The translations under genes were made by a program, and so were the position numbers. Source: Leisingera aquaemixtae (GTDB lineage: Bacteria > Pseudomonadota > Alphaproteobacteria > Rhodobacterales > Rhodobacteraceae). From it: a stretch of DNA of 64,000 nucleotides. The stretch lies in contig NZ_JAHVJQ010000001.1 of the NCBI RefSeq assembly GCF_019801145.1, positions 558,001 through 622,000 of the forward strand, read 5' to 3'. The notes beneath the pieces are model-generated. The model was not told where the DNA came from. It saw only the letters and a list, made by a program, of their open reading frames with translations, and searched no databases. Positions 34,720 to 45,273 of this stretch are shown piece by piece; the stretch's first letter is position 1, and each line of letters begins with the position of its first letter.

Positions 34720-35016
34720 ATGCCCGACGTTACGATCGTATACTGGCGCGATATCCCCGCGCAGGTCATCGTTGGCAAAGGCCGCCGCGGCGCCAAACGG
34801 CAGCTCGAAGAGCGGTTCGAGCAGGCCATTGACCGCGCGGCCATGAAGGTGAACGCCAAGGACGCGGACGCCTATCTTGCCGAGTGGCGCAAGGCCGAGC
34901 CTTTCGCTGCCGAGGGCGAGGCTGCTGAGATTGCCGAGGCCGAAGCAACCCGCCTGGAAACGGAATACGATCAGGACCGCCTGAAGGCGCTGATCGCAAA
35001 TGACGGATGGGCGTGA
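34720..35016 (+). CDS. Virulence_fact-domain protein, first gene of a C1/methionine operon
   Basis: A 98-aa protein, MPDVTIVYWRDIPAQVIVGKG followed by a basic/acidic helical body, matching the small family labelled virulence factor (PF13769-type). The label is historic; the family co-occurs with methyl-THF enzymes. AGGAGG lies ten bases before the ATG. It is followed 27 bp later by a MetF-like reductase and then by a corrinoid methyltransferase, all on the plus strand. It may be a folate- or corrinoid-handling accessory; direct function is unknown. About 285 bp upstream are non-coding; no SAM-II riboswitch signature was recognised there. Confidence 0.8.
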   Translation: MPDVTIVYWRDIPAQVIVGKGRRGAKRQLEERFEQAIDRAAMKVNAKDADAYLAEWRKAEPFAAEGEAAEIAEAEATRLETEYDQDRLKALIANDGWA

Positions 35017-35043
35017 GCCTGACACCACTTATGGGAGGCCGTG

Positions 35044-35970
35044 ATGGCTTTGCTGAATTTTAAAAAACGTGACTCTGGCGCTGCCCAGCCCGTCAACCCG
35101 CAGGTCGAGGCCTTCCTGCAGGGCTATTCGATCGAGGTGATGCCGCGCACCGCCGAGAAGGTCGACGATTTCCGCGACCTGCTGCCGGCCGGCACCCGCG
35201 TTTACATCGCGCACATCGAAGGCACCCCGATCGAGGACATGGTTGCCACTGCCAAGCGCCTGAACGCGGAAGGCTTCCCTGTGATGCCGCACTTCCCGGC
35301 GCGCATCATCAAGGACGAGGCCACCCTGGCCGACTGGATTGCCCGCTACCAAGGCGAAGCCGACGTCAAGCAGGCGCTGATGCTGGCAGGCGGCGTTGCC
35401 AAGCCGCATGGCGAATTCCACAGCTCCATGCAGCTCTTGGAAACCGGCCTGTTCGACAAGGCGGGTTTCACCAACTTGCACGTTGCCGGCCACCCGGAAG
35501 GCAACAAGGACATCGACCCGGACGGCTCCACCAAGAACGTCTCCGAGGCAGTGCAGTGGAAGCAGAAGTTCTCCGAGCGCACCGACGCCAAAATGGCGCT
35601 GGCCACCCAGTTCGCCTTTGAGGCCAAGCCGATCATCGAATGGGCAAACGGGCTGAAGGCCGCGGGCGTGGACCTGCCGATCCACATCGGCATCGCCGGC
35701 CCGGCCAAGCTGCAGACCCTGATCAAGTTCGCCATCGCCTGCGGTGTCGGCCCGTCGCTGAAGGTCCTGCAGAAGCGTGCAATGGACGTGTCCAAGCTGC
35801 TGCTGCCCTACGAGCCGACCGATGTGGTTGCCGAGCTGGCCGCCTACAAGGCGGAAAACCCGGACTTCAACATCACCAACGTGCATTTCTTCCCGCTGGG
35901 CGGCATCAAGACCAATGCCACCTGGGCCATCAACAACGGCGGCGCCTCGGCAAAGCCGGTCAACTCCTAA
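35044..35970 (+). CDS. Methylenetetrahydrofolate reductase (MetF-like)
   Basis: A 308-aa TIM-barrel enzyme of the MTHFR family that would reduce 5,10-methylene-THF to 5-methyl-THF. Visible blocks include SIEVMPRTAEKV at the N-terminus with a conserved Glu, FPVMPHFPARIIKD, and the folate/FAD region LHVAGHPEGNKDIDPDG. It is preceded by a Virulence_fact gene and followed 17 bp later by a methyl-THF:corrinoid methyltransferase. This trio suggests methyl-THF is made here and passed to a corrinoid protein. The sequence is diverged from E. coli MetF, so a specialised or reverse (methyl oxidation) role is also possible. Confidence 0.87.
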   Translation: MALLNFKKRDSGAAQPVNPQVEAFLQGYSIEVMPRTAEKVDDFRDLLPAGTRVYIAHIEGTPIEDMVATAKRLNAEGFPVMPHFPARIIKDEATLADWIARYQGEADVKQALMLAGGVAKPHGEFHSSMQLLETGLFDKAGFTNLHVAGHPEGNKDIDPDGSTKNVSEAVQWKQKFSERTDAKMALATQFAFEAKPIIEWANGLKAAGVDLPIHIGIAGPAKLQTLIKFAIACGVGPSLKVLQKRAMDVSKLLLPYEPTDVVAELAAYKAENPDFNITNVHFFPLGGIKTNATWAINNGGASAKPVNS

Positions 35971-35987
35971 GAGCCTAAGGATCAAAA

Positions 35988-37049
35988 ATGACCCGTACAG
36001 TCGTAGAATCAAAAACCAAAACCGCGATCCTGGGCTTTGATCAGCCGTTCTGCGTGATCGGCGAGCGGATCAACCCGACCGGCCGCAAGAAACTCGCAGC
36101 GGAACTGGAAGCCGGCGATTTCTCCACCGTCGAGAAGGACGCGCTGGCCCAGGTGATGGCGGGTGCCAACATCCTCGATATCAACGCGGGCGTGGTCTAC
36201 AACTCCAACCCGAACCCGAACGAGACCGAGCCGCCGCTGATGACCAAGATCGTCGAGCTGGTGCAGGGCCTCACCGATGTGCCGCTGTGCATCGACTCCT
36301 CGGTTCCGGGCGCGCTGGAAGCCGGCCTGCAGGCTGCCGAAGGCCGCCCGCTGCTGAACTCCGTCACCGGCGAGGAAGAGCGCCTGGAGCACGTTCTGCC
36401 GCTGGTCAAGAAGTACAACGTGCCGGTTGTGGCGATCTCCAACGACGATACCGGCATCTCGGAAGACCCCGATGTCCGTTTCGCGGTGGCCAAGAAGATC
36501 GTCGAGCGCGCGGCCGATTTCGGCATCCCTGCGCATGATATCGTGGTCGACCCGCTGGTGATGCCGATCGGCGCCATGGCGACCGCCGGCCAGCAGGTGT
36601 TTGCCCTGGTGCGCCGCCTGCGCGAAGAGCTTGGCGTGAACACCACCTGCGGCGCGTCCAACATCTCCTTCGGCCTGCCGAACCGCCACGGCATCAACAA
36701 CGCCTTCCTGCCGATGGCAATGGGCGCGGGCATGACCTCTGCGATCATGAACCCGGTGGCGCTGCCGGTGACCCAGAAGGCAATCGCCGAGAAGAAGGCC
36801 CTGGTGGAAGCGGCCGGCATCATCCTGCCGGAAGGCATGGACGACGAGGCGTTTGTGACCATGTTCGGCCTGGGCTCGACCAAACCGCGCGCGGGCAAGG
36901 AAATGGAGGCCATCCGTGCCGCCAACCTGCTGACCAACAACGACCCGCACGGCGGCGACTGGATCAAGTTCAACAAGCCTCCGGCAGCGGAAGGCGAAGA
37001 AGGCCGCGGCCGTGGCGGCCGCGCCGGCGGACGTCGCCGCCGCGCCTGA
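35988..37049 (+). CDS. Methyltetrahydrofolate:cobalamin methyltransferase (MetH pterin-domain type)
   Basis: A 353-aa protein with the pterin-binding (DHPS-like) fold found as the methyl-THF domain of MetH and in MtvB/MtgA-type enzymes. Key blocks are CVIGERINPTGRKKL, ANILDINAGVVYNSNPNPNE, LCIDSSVPGALEAGL, LLNSVTGEEERL and CGASNISFGLPNRHGINNAFL. It would move the methyl of methyl-THF onto a separate corrinoid protein. In Rhodobacteraceae, methionine synthase is known to be split over several polypeptides, so this may be its pterin module. The last ~20 residues are an unusual Gly/Arg tail (EEGRGRGGRAGGRRRRA). The gene ends at a strong terminator. Confidence 0.88.
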   Translation: MTRTVVESKTKTAILGFDQPFCVIGERINPTGRKKLAAELEAGDFSTVEKDALAQVMAGANILDINAGVVYNSNPNPNETEPPLMTKIVELVQGLTDVPLCIDSSVPGALEAGLQAAEGRPLLNSVTGEEERLEHVLPLVKKYNVPVVAISNDDTGISEDPDVRFAVAKKIVERAADFGIPAHDIVVDPLVMPIGAMATAGQQVFALVRRLREELGVNTTCGASNISFGLPNRHGINNAFLPMAMGAGMTSAIMNPVALPVTQKAIAEKKALVEAAGIILPEGMDDEAFVTMFGLGSTKPRAGKEMEAIRAANLLTNNDPHGGDWIKFNKPPAAEGEEGRGRGGRAGGRRRRA

Positions 37050-37071
37050 TTTGCCGTCAGCGCAACAGTGG

Positions 37072-37100
37072 AAAGGCCAGGCGGTGTGCCTGGCCTTTTT
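37072..37100 (+). terminator. Intrinsic terminator of the C1/methionine operon
   Basis: AAAGGCCAGGC-GGTGT-GCCTGGCCTTT is an 11-bp perfect stem with a 5-nt loop and extra T residues. It lies 22 bp after the methyltransferase stop. Confidence 0.88.
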
Positions 37101-37176
37101 CGTTTCCGGATAAACCGGTTGCTGTCCTCGTTTTACATGGCATTGTTTTGGCCGTTCGGCGGCCCGATGCCGCCGC

Positions 37177-37608
37177 CTATCTCAGCGAAAGCAGAAACGT
37201 CTTTAGGAAGGCCTTGGTCACAGGATCATTCTCTGCCCGTTTCATCGTTTCGCTGGCCTGCAAGTCCCGGATATTGTGAAAGCTGTCCTGGGCTTCGCGG
37301 GATACTTGACTGAACGGCAGCGACGCCATCTCCCATTCGCTAAAAATCCGGCTGTCGACGTCCTTGCTGCTCATCCTGGCGATCTGGTGGTGCCGCTGGT
37401 TGCTGACAATCCTGGCGTAGCAGGCTTCCACTGCTGCGCGCGGGCCTTCCAGAACCTGCAGGAAGGATCCGTCATGGAACAGCATAAGCCCGGTGATCCC
37501 GTCCTGCGCATTGCGCTGCCGGGCCGTGGCGAGGATCGTTTCGATGTCGGAGTCTGACAGCGCCCGGGCGGCCGAGCTGAGGTAAACAATCCGGTGCAGT
37601 ATTTCCAT
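37177..37608 (-). CDS. Stand-alone BLUF-domain blue-light photoreceptor
   Basis: A 143-aa protein consisting of one BLUF domain plus a short C-terminal helix. Counting along the sequence, Tyr9, Asn33 and Gln51 occupy the flavin hydrogen-bond network positions, and Trp92 and Met94 fall where AppA has Trp104 and Met106; all five are offset from AppA numbering by exactly 12. The FAD-binding core DGITGLMLFHDGSFLQVLEG is intact, so photochemistry is expected. There is no output domain, so signalling must go through a partner protein. No photosynthesis or cyclic-di-GMP gene is adjacent. The ATG at 37608 gives the family start. Confidence 0.93.
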   Translation of the reverse strand: MEILHRIVYLSSAARALSDSDIETILATARQRNAQDGITGLMLFHDGSFLQVLEGPRAAVEACYARIVSNQRHHQIARMSSKDVDSRIFSEWEMASLPFSQVSREAQDSFHNIRDLQASETMKRAENDPVTKAFLKTFLLSLR

Positions 37609-37877
37609 CTGTCACTTTGCCTCCGTCTGCGAAATCCTGTCCGCTGCAGCCCAATGCCCTAAGACCGGTCAGGCGAAGCGCCGGTAAGGGTCGGGTCCGG
37701 CCAGCAAATTGAAACAGCTTGGACTTAAGGTTGAGTAAAGCCAATTCCTGCAACTAAAAGATAGCTTCGTCGGCTGCCAGCCATGACAAAACCGTCTGAT
37801 GAAAACAGGCTAGGGGTGAAGGCGTCCGTGACTCCAAGGGCGATATCACAAAATCAGAAGCGATCTGTAAGGGAAAG

Positions 37878-37967
37878 TGGCGGAGAGACAGGGATTCGAA
37901 CCCTGGGTGGGCTTGCACCCACAACGGTTTTCGAGACCGCCCCGTTCGACCACTCCGGCACCTCTCC
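37878..37967 (-). tRNA. tRNA-Ser (anticodon CGA)
   Basis: On the minus strand the acceptor starts GGAGAGG and ends CTCTCC with discriminator G and an encoded CCA. The anticodon loop reads TCTCGAAAA with CGA, there is a long class II variable arm (TGTGGGTGCAAGCCCACC), and the T-loop has GGTTCGAATCC. All match tRNA-Ser. Confidence 0.95.
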
Positions 37968-38086
37968 GCGGGGGGTGAGGCGCGGTTTAATGTTGATTCC
38001 GGACCGGCGCAAGGGGCGAATTGCAGCTTCGGCAAAAAAAGCCGGATTTCCGTTGCCAGCCAAGGCTTTTTGCCTAAATTTGCAAT

Positions 38087-38938
38087 ATGCAGATGATCCT
38101 CTCAATTCCCGCTTTTCCGCTGCGCATCCTTGCCGCTCTGTGCCTGGCCTGCTGGGCAATGGCCCACCCGGCCGCGGCCGCAGACCGCGAACGGGTCGAG
38201 GCGTTTCTGGAGGTCACGGGGTTTGATGTGGCGCTCGACAGCATCGCGCTGTCGGCTTCCAGCGCCCCGGATATGCTGGGAGTCGATGCGGGCGCCTTCG
38301 GCAGCCAGTGGACCGAAATGTCTGAGGAAGTCTTTGATACCACGCAGATGCGCGGCCTGGCCCTGGATATCCTGGAAAGCACCCTGGATGACGAGGCGCT
38401 GGATCACGCCGCCGCCTTTTATGCCAGCGATCTCGGGAAGCGGCTGGTGCGGGCGGAAAACTCCTCGCACCTGGTGGAGGATGACGAGGTCAAGCAGCTG
38501 GCGGGAAACCGCATCATTTCCGACCTAGTCAAGGCCGGCAGCAAGCGGGTCGCGATGTACCAGCGGATGGGATCGGCGATTGATGCTGCCGGCACAGGCG
38601 TGAAGGCGCTGCAGCAGATCCAGTTCCGGTTTCTCATGGCGGCAGCCGCGGCGGGCGTGATCGAACTGGAACTGGACGCGGATGAGCTGCGCGCGCTGAT
38701 GAAGGATCAGGAGGGCGAGTTGCGGCTCAGCCTGCAGGCGTCAAGCCTTGCCGCAGCTGCCTATACCTATCAGGAATTTACCGATGCCGAAGTTCAGGCC
38801 TATGTCGAGGCGCTGGAGGAGGCGCCGATGCAGCGGGTTTACGAGCTGCTAAACGCAGTGCAGTACGAAATCACCGCAAACCGGTTTGAGGAGTTGGCCC
38901 ACCGGATGGCGGAGCTGACACCGGGCGAGGATATCTGA
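38087..38938 (+). CDS. DUF2059 domain protein, exported
   Basis: A 283-aa protein with a signal peptide (IPAFPLRILAALCLACWAMAHPAAA) followed by an all-helical body. Within the second quarter, SEEVFDTTQMRGLALDILESTLDDEALDHAAAFYASDLGKRLVRAE matches the DUF2059 pattern, in which a phylum-wide F/Y-x-S-xx-G-K motif is conserved. The function is unknown; members are periplasmic. The start at 38087 or the ATG at 38093 is possible. It stands alone between tRNA-Ser (opposite strand) and the ribosomal protein operon. Confidence 0.8.
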   Translation: MQMILSIPAFPLRILAALCLACWAMAHPAAAADRERVEAFLEVTGFDVALDSIALSASSAPDMLGVDAGAFGSQWTEMSEEVFDTTQMRGLALDILESTLDDEALDHAAAFYASDLGKRLVRAENSSHLVEDDEVKQLAGNRIISDLVKAGSKRVAMYQRMGSAIDAAGTGVKALQQIQFRFLMAAAAAGVIELELDADELRALMKDQEGELRLSLQASSLAAAAYTYQEFTDAEVQAYVEALEEAPMQRVYELLNAVQYEITANRFEELAHRMAELTPGEDI

Positions 38939-38974
38939 GTTCCGCGGGTTGTCTGAAAAGCCTGTGGAAAACGG

Positions 38975-39003
38975 TTGACACACTGCCTGTTCCGAACCAT
39001 AAG
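38975..39003 (+). promoter_or_regulatory. rplU: Candidate sigma-70 promoter for rplU-rpmA
   Basis: TTGACA (38975-38980) is separated by exactly 17 bp from CATAAG (38998-39003), five of whose positions fit a weak -10. It lies about 135 bp ahead of rplU, leaving a leader of some 125 nt. A TTTTCCACA DnaA-like string lies just upstream (38963-38971, minus strand). Confidence 0.6.
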
Positions 39004-39139
39004 CCCGCATCCCGGCCCGGAATCCGTGCGCCGGGGTTTATTTGTCATACGCCCAACCAAGGGCGCGCTGTTCGAGGCGGCATCTGCCGAAACGCCCGCA
39101 AGGGGGCCGTAGGACGCGGTTAGAAAAGGAAAGACGCAC

Positions 39140-39703
39140 ATGTTTGCGGTCCTCAAGACTGGCGGCAAGCAGTACAAGGTTCAGGCGGGCGACGTGCTCC
39201 GCGTTGAGAAACTTGCTGCAGATGCCGGCGACACCATCCAATTCGACGAAGTTCTGATGCTGGGCGGCGACGCTCCGGTTGTCGGTGCTCCGCTGGTTGA
39301 CGGCGCAGCCGTCAAGGCAGAAGTGATCGAGCAGATCAAAGGCGAGAAGCTGATCCACTTCGTCAAGCGCCGCCGGAAGCACTCCTCCAAGCGCACCAAA
39401 GGCCACCGTCAGAAACTGACCCTGGTCCGGATCACCGAGATCCTGGCATCGGGCGCAACCAAAGCCGCTCCGAAAGCTGCTGCCAAAGCCAAGGCCGCTC
39501 CGGCTGCTGAAGCTGCTGCAGGTTCGGACGACCTGACCCAGCTGACCGGCGTCGGCCCCGCAGCTGCCAAGAAACTGGCAGAAGCAGGCCTCACCAGCTT
39601 TGCCCAGATCGCAGCCTTGTCCGCAGACGACATTGCTGGTATCGAAGCAATCAAAGTGAAGCCCGAGTGGGTTGAGCAGGCCAAAGAGCTGGCCAAAGGC
39701 TAA
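39140..39703 (+). CDS. rplU: 50S ribosomal protein L21 with C-terminal HhH extension
   Basis: The first ~103 residues are canonical L21 ([42 protein letters not shown]), which binds 23S rRNA. The remaining ~85 residues are an Ala/Lys-rich linker ([22 protein letters not shown]) and a helix-hairpin-helix-type domain ([19 protein letters not shown], then [19 protein letters not shown]). The total of 187 aa is far above the usual ~103. Such extensions occur in other Rhodobacteraceae; their purpose is unclear. Eleven bases separate it from rpmA. Confidence 0.95.
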   Translation: MFAVLKTGGKQYKVQAGDVLRVEKLAADAGDTIQFDEVLMLGGDAPVVGAPLVDGAAVKAEVIEQIKGEKLIHFVKRRRKHSSKRTKGHRQKLTLVRITEILASGATKAAPKAAAKAKAAPAAEAAAGSDDLTQLTGVGPAAAKKLAEAGLTSFAQIAALSADDIAGIEAIKVKPEWVEQAKELAKG

Positions 39704-39714
39704 GGAGAGAGAGA

Positions 39715-39984
39715 ATGGCACATAAAAAAGCTGGCGGTTCCTCCCGTAACGGCCGCGACTCTGCCGGTCGCCGCCTTGGCGTGAAACTCTACGGTGGCCA
39801 GGCAGCCATCGCAGGCAACATCATCGTGCGTCAGCGCGGCACCAAGTTCTGGCCGGGCGAAGGCGTGGGCATTGGCAAAGACCACACTCTCTTTGCAACT
39901 GCTGACGGTGCTGTAAGCTTCCGCAAGGGCCTGAAAGGCCGCACCTTTGTATCGGTTCTCCCAGTGGCGGAGGCCGCTGAGTAA
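39715..39984 (+). CDS. rpmA: 50S ribosomal protein L27
   Basis: An 89-aa protein with the L27 pattern [29 protein letters not shown] and [25 protein letters not shown]. The N-terminal tail reaches the peptidyl-transferase centre. AAGGAGAGAG precedes the ATG. It is co-transcribed with rplU and followed by a terminator. Confidence 0.98.
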   Translation: MAHKKAGGSSRNGRDSAGRRLGVKLYGGQAAIAGNIIVRQRGTKFWPGEGVGIGKDHTLFATADGAVSFRKGLKGRTFVSVLPVAEAAE

Positions 39985-40011
39985 GCCGACCCGAAGGGTG
40001 AAGAAATCTTT

Positions 40012-40043
40012 AGGGGGATCGGCTATAAGGCCGGTCCCCCTTT
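40012..40043 (+). terminator. Intrinsic terminator after rpmA
   Basis: AGGGGGATCGGC-TATAAG-GCCGGTCCCCCT with one G-T pair gives a stem of about 12 bp, followed by TTTCTGTTTT. It lies 27 bp past the rpmA stop. Confidence 0.85.
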
Positions 40044-40266
40044 CTGTTTTGTAACTTGAGCTTGTGATGAGTTTTCCATTGGTGGCCGGAACCAAGCACA
40101 GTGCAGTGTCCCAGCCTGGTGTTCACGCCGGGCGAACGGGAAGTTTTGCAATATTTGAAGGCCGCGTGACTTGCCGTGACGGCTTGGCATGCACATCTGG
40201 AATTCGTCGCAACAACAACAAAGGCGTTTGCCGCCACATAAATTTAGGCAGAGGAGGAGCACATCC

Positions 40267-40803
40267 ATGAATTTGGAGCAGATCGTGTGCCAGCAGGTGA
40301 TTGAAACTGAGCGTTTTGTCCTGCGGCCACTGCGAAAGTCCGACGCCGGCCTGATTGAACACTATGTCAGCGATGCGCGCGTTGCCCGCATGACCCGGTC
40401 GGTTCCGCACCCGCTGCCGCCCGGCGCGGCTGAGGCCTTTGTGGCCCGCACCATGGCGGAAGAGCGGGATGAGGACGTCTGGGTGATCGACGGCACCGTC
40501 GAGGGAGATTCCGAGCTGAAAGGCGTCATCGGCCTCAAGCGGATGGACCGCAACCAGTCCGAAGTGTCCTATTGGACGGCGCCGCCGTTCTGGAACACCG
40601 GGCTTGCCTCTGCGGCGCTGAAGGCGCTGGTTGATGCCAACCCGCAGAAGAATGACGCGATGTTTGCCTCCGTCTTTCAAGACAACCCGGCCTCGGCCCG
40701 GGTGCTGATCCATTGCGGTTTTGATTATCTCGGCGATGCCGAAAGCTATTCGGTGGCGCGTGACGCCTCCGTTCCAACCTGGACATACAGCCGAAAACTG
40801 TGA
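40267..40803 (+). CDS. GNAT family N-acetyltransferase (RimJ/RimL-like)
   Basis: A 178-aa acetyltransferase. The start IETERFVLRPLRKSDAGLIEHYVSD is typical of the RimJ/RimL/YjdJ-type subgroup, and the acetyl-CoA region lies in WNTGLASAALKALVDA with a later NPASARVLIHCGFDYLG motif. The usual Q/R-x-x-G-x-G/A motif is altered here to FWNTGLAS, a normal variant in this subgroup. AGGAGG precedes the ATG. The substrate (protein N-terminus, antibiotic or small amine) is unknown. It lies alone between rpmA and obg. Confidence 0.87.
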   Translation: MNLEQIVCQQVIETERFVLRPLRKSDAGLIEHYVSDARVARMTRSVPHPLPPGAAEAFVARTMAEERDEDVWVIDGTVEGDSELKGVIGLKRMDRNQSEVSYWTAPPFWNTGLASAALKALVDANPQKNDAMFASVFQDNPASARVLIHCGFDYLGDAESYSVARDASVPTWTYSRKL

Positions 40804-40914
40804 TTGGCGCGGCGCGCGCTTTGCGGTAAGGCAATCGAAACAGTCCCGCCATGGCCTTGGGCTTTGGCGGGACACTTGTACTGCACGGGCGGGCACAGGG
40901 GCCTGCCGCATTAA

Positions 40915-43052
<2,138 letters not shown>

Positions 43053-43127
43053 CCGCATCCACTGATGGTTTATTCCAGCCGGGACGGCACCCAGTGCCAG
43101 ACAGGGACCGGCAAGGGCACGAGACAT

Positions 43128-44393
43128 ATGAAAGAAAATGAAAATATCCCCGCCGTGATGGCGGAGCTTGGCAAACGTGCAAAGCAAGCGGCGCAAATCC
43201 TGGCGACAGCCAGCGCGGAACGCAAACACGCGGCACTGATCGGCGCCGCAGAAGCGGTCTGGAACCGCCGGGCAGAGATCATCGCCGCAAACGTCAAGGA
43301 TCTTGAGTTCGGTCGCGGCAAGGGCCTGTCGGACGCGATGATGGACCGGCTGATGCTGGACGAAGCCCGCATTCAGGGCATCGTCGACGGTTTGCGCGCG
43401 GTCGCGGAACAGCGCGACCCGGTGGGCGAGGTGATGGAGGAGTGGGAACAGCCCACCGGCCTGAAAATCCAGCGCGTCCGCACCCCGCTGGGCGTCATCG
43501 GCGTGATTTATGAAAGCCGTCCCAATGTGACCGCCGATGCCGGCGCGCTGTGCCTGAAATCGGGCAACGCGGTGATCCTGCGCGGCGGCTCCGAAAGCTT
43601 CCATTCGTCGCAAGCCATCCATGCCTGCCTGGCAGAGGGGTTGAAATCCGCAGGCCTGCCGGAAGACGCCGTGCAGCTGGTGCCGACCCGCGACCGCGCC
43701 GCGGTGCAGGAGCTGCTGACGATGACGGACTATGTCGATGTCATTGTTCCCCGCGGCGGCAAGGGGCTGGTCGGCCTGGTCCAGCGCGAGGCGCGGGTGC
43801 CGGTCTTTGCCCACCTTGAGGGTATCGTGCACATCTACCTCGACAAGGCTGCCGATCCGCAGAAGGCGCTGGATGTGGTCTTGAACGCCAAGACCCGCCG
43901 CACCGGCATCTGCGGCGCCGCGGAATGCCTGCTGATCCATCAGGACATCGCGGCAACGCTCGGCAAGATGGTTCTGGAGGCCCTGGCCTCTGCCGGCGTT
44001 GAAATCCGTGCCGAGGCAGGGCTGCCCGGACCGGACGGCATGACCGCTGCCACGGCTGGGGACTGGGGTAAGGAGTATCTGGATTCCATTATTGCTGCCA
44101 AGCAGGTAGCAGGCATTGATGAAGCGATCCAGCACATCCGCACGCATCACTCACAGCACACCGATTGCATCATCACCGAGGACGAGGACGCGGTTCAGAA
44201 GTTCTTTGCCGAACTCGACAGCGCCATCCTGATGCACAACGCTTCGACCCAGTTTGCCGATGGCGGCGAGTTCGGGATGGGTGCGGAGATCGGCATTGCC
44301 ACCGGCAAGATGCATGCCCGGGGTCCGGTCGGCGCAACGCAGCTCACCAGCTTCAAATACCTGGTGCGCGGCAACGGAACCATCCGCGCCTGA
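43128..44393 (+). CDS. proA: Gamma-glutamyl phosphate reductase
   Basis: Reduces gamma-glutamyl phosphate to glutamate semialdehyde with NADPH. The 421-aa aldehyde-dehydrogenase-fold protein shows the family blocks [37 protein letters not shown] and the catalytic Cys in [15 protein letters not shown], and ends with the [21 protein letters not shown] signature. I use the ATG at 43128 ([11 protein letters not shown]), with 21 in-frame residues upstream rejected. It is the third gene of obg-proB-proA and ends at a hairpin convergent with chpT. Confidence 0.96.
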   Translation: MKENENIPAVMAELGKRAKQAAQILATASAERKHAALIGAAEAVWNRRAEIIAANVKDLEFGRGKGLSDAMMDRLMLDEARIQGIVDGLRAVAEQRDPVGEVMEEWEQPTGLKIQRVRTPLGVIGVIYESRPNVTADAGALCLKSGNAVILRGGSESFHSSQAIHACLAEGLKSAGLPEDAVQLVPTRDRAAVQELLTMTDYVDVIVPRGGKGLVGLVQREARVPVFAHLEGIVHIYLDKAADPQKALDVVLNAKTRRTGICGAAECLLIHQDIAATLGKMVLEALASAGVEIRAEAGLPGPDGMTAATAGDWGKEYLDSIIAAKQVAGIDEAIQHIRTHHSQHTDCIITEDEDAVQKFFAELDSAILMHNASTQFADGGEFGMGAEIGIATGKMHARGPVGATQLTSFKYLVRGNGTIRA

Positions 44394-44408
44394 CCAGCAC
44401 AAAAAGCA

Positions 44409-44435
44409 AAACGCCGGGCGGGCAGCTCGGCGTTT
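44409..44435 (+). terminator. Hairpin after proA
   Basis: AAACGCCG and CGGCGTTT pair over 8 bp around an 11-nt loop. It lies 15 bp past the proA stop and 22 bp before the convergent chpT stop. Confidence 0.6.
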
Positions 44436-44456
44436 CCATGCAGGGGATCCGGCTGC

Positions 44457-45053
44457 TCAGAACTGCAGCGTGATCTTCTCCAGGTTCAGCTCCAGCCGCA
44501 CCGTGCGGTCGGCTTCCTTGGCGGCCTCTGGCAGCAGCGCAAATTGCACCAGCGCCGGGGTGATTTCCGCGTTCGAGGTGCCGCCGCTGACCCGCGCCCA
44601 CAACTCATCATCGACGGTCACTTTGCGGCCTTCGCCCACAACCGTCCATTTGCCGTCTGCGGAGAAGATCTTGACCGTGCCGCCATATGGCAGGGCTGAT
44701 TCCAGGCACAGTGCCGACAGCAGCGCCAGCCGTGCCTCGCTTCGGGTGCAGCCCTCCAGCGGCGACCACTGGTACTGGATCCGTCCGCCCTTGCTGACGT
44801 CCTCCAGAACCGAAACCACCTCGGCCCGGCCCATCTGCTGGTCGCCCGCGGCGCCAAAAGCGATGCGGAAGAAGCGGATGCGGGCATTGGCGTTTGCAAC
44901 GCTGTCGGAAATCAGCTCCAGCTCCGGCCCCGACATGCTGCCGGCCATACCCAGAAGTTCCAGGCCGTTGTTGATGGCGCCGACAGGGCTGATCAGATCG
45001 TGGCAGATCCGGGACCCTACCAATGCGGCCAGATTGGCGTTATCTACACCCAT
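44457..45053 (-). CDS. chpT: Histidine phosphotransferase ChpT
   Basis: Passes phosphate from the hybrid kinase CckA to CtrA (and CpdR) in the alphaproteobacterial cell-cycle relay. The 198-aa protein begins NLAALVGSRICHDLISPVGAINNGLELL, where His18 in the ICHDLxSP motif is the phosphorylated residue of the dimerisation helices. The C-terminal half is a degenerate ATPase-like domain without nucleotide motifs, as in Caulobacter ChpT. The ATG at 45053 is only 34 bp from the divergent DUF3553 start. CtrA-type sites elsewhere in the window (45274, 57486) fit an active relay. Neither CckA nor CtrA is in the window. Confidence 0.92.
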   Translation of the reverse strand: MGVDNANLAALVGSRICHDLISPVGAINNGLELLGMAGSMSGPELELISDSVANANARIRFFRIAFGAAGDQQMGRAEVVSVLEDVSKGGRIQYQWSPLEGCTRSEARLALLSALCLESALPYGGTVKIFSADGKWTVVGEGRKVTVDDELWARVSGGTSNAEITPALVQFALLPEAAKEADRTVRLELNLEKITLQF

Positions 45054-45087
45054 AACGTATACTTCCTCCGAACTGGGCCACCCGCAT

Positions 45088-45270
45088 ATGAATGACCTTA
45101 ACGCTATTTTAGCCCCCGGCATGTTTGTCCGGCACCCGGACCACCCCGAATGGGGCGTCGGCCAGGTGCAGTCGAACGCGGGCGGCAAGATCACGGTGAA
45201 CTTTCCCGATCAGGGCAAGCTCGTGATTGACGGAGCGCGTGTCTCCCTTATTCCCGTCTTTGATCCATAA
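45088..45270 (+). CDS. DUF3553 domain protein, 60 aa
   Basis: A small protein, MNDLNAILAPGMFVRHPDHPEW, then GVGQVQSNAGGKITVNFPDQGKLVIDGARVSLIPV. The pattern HPDHPEWGVGQVQS is the DUF3553 signature, and resembles the small beta-barrel fold seen in CarD/TRCF-like RNA-polymerase-interacting domains. Function is unknown. It is divergent from chpT with only 34 bp between start codons, a common arrangement in Rhodobacteraceae. A CtrA-like site lies a few bases past its stop. Confidence 0.85.
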   Translation: MNDLNAILAPGMFVRHPDHPEWGVGQVQSNAGGKITVNFPDQGKLVIDGARVSLIPVFDP

Positions 45271-45273
45271 CGG

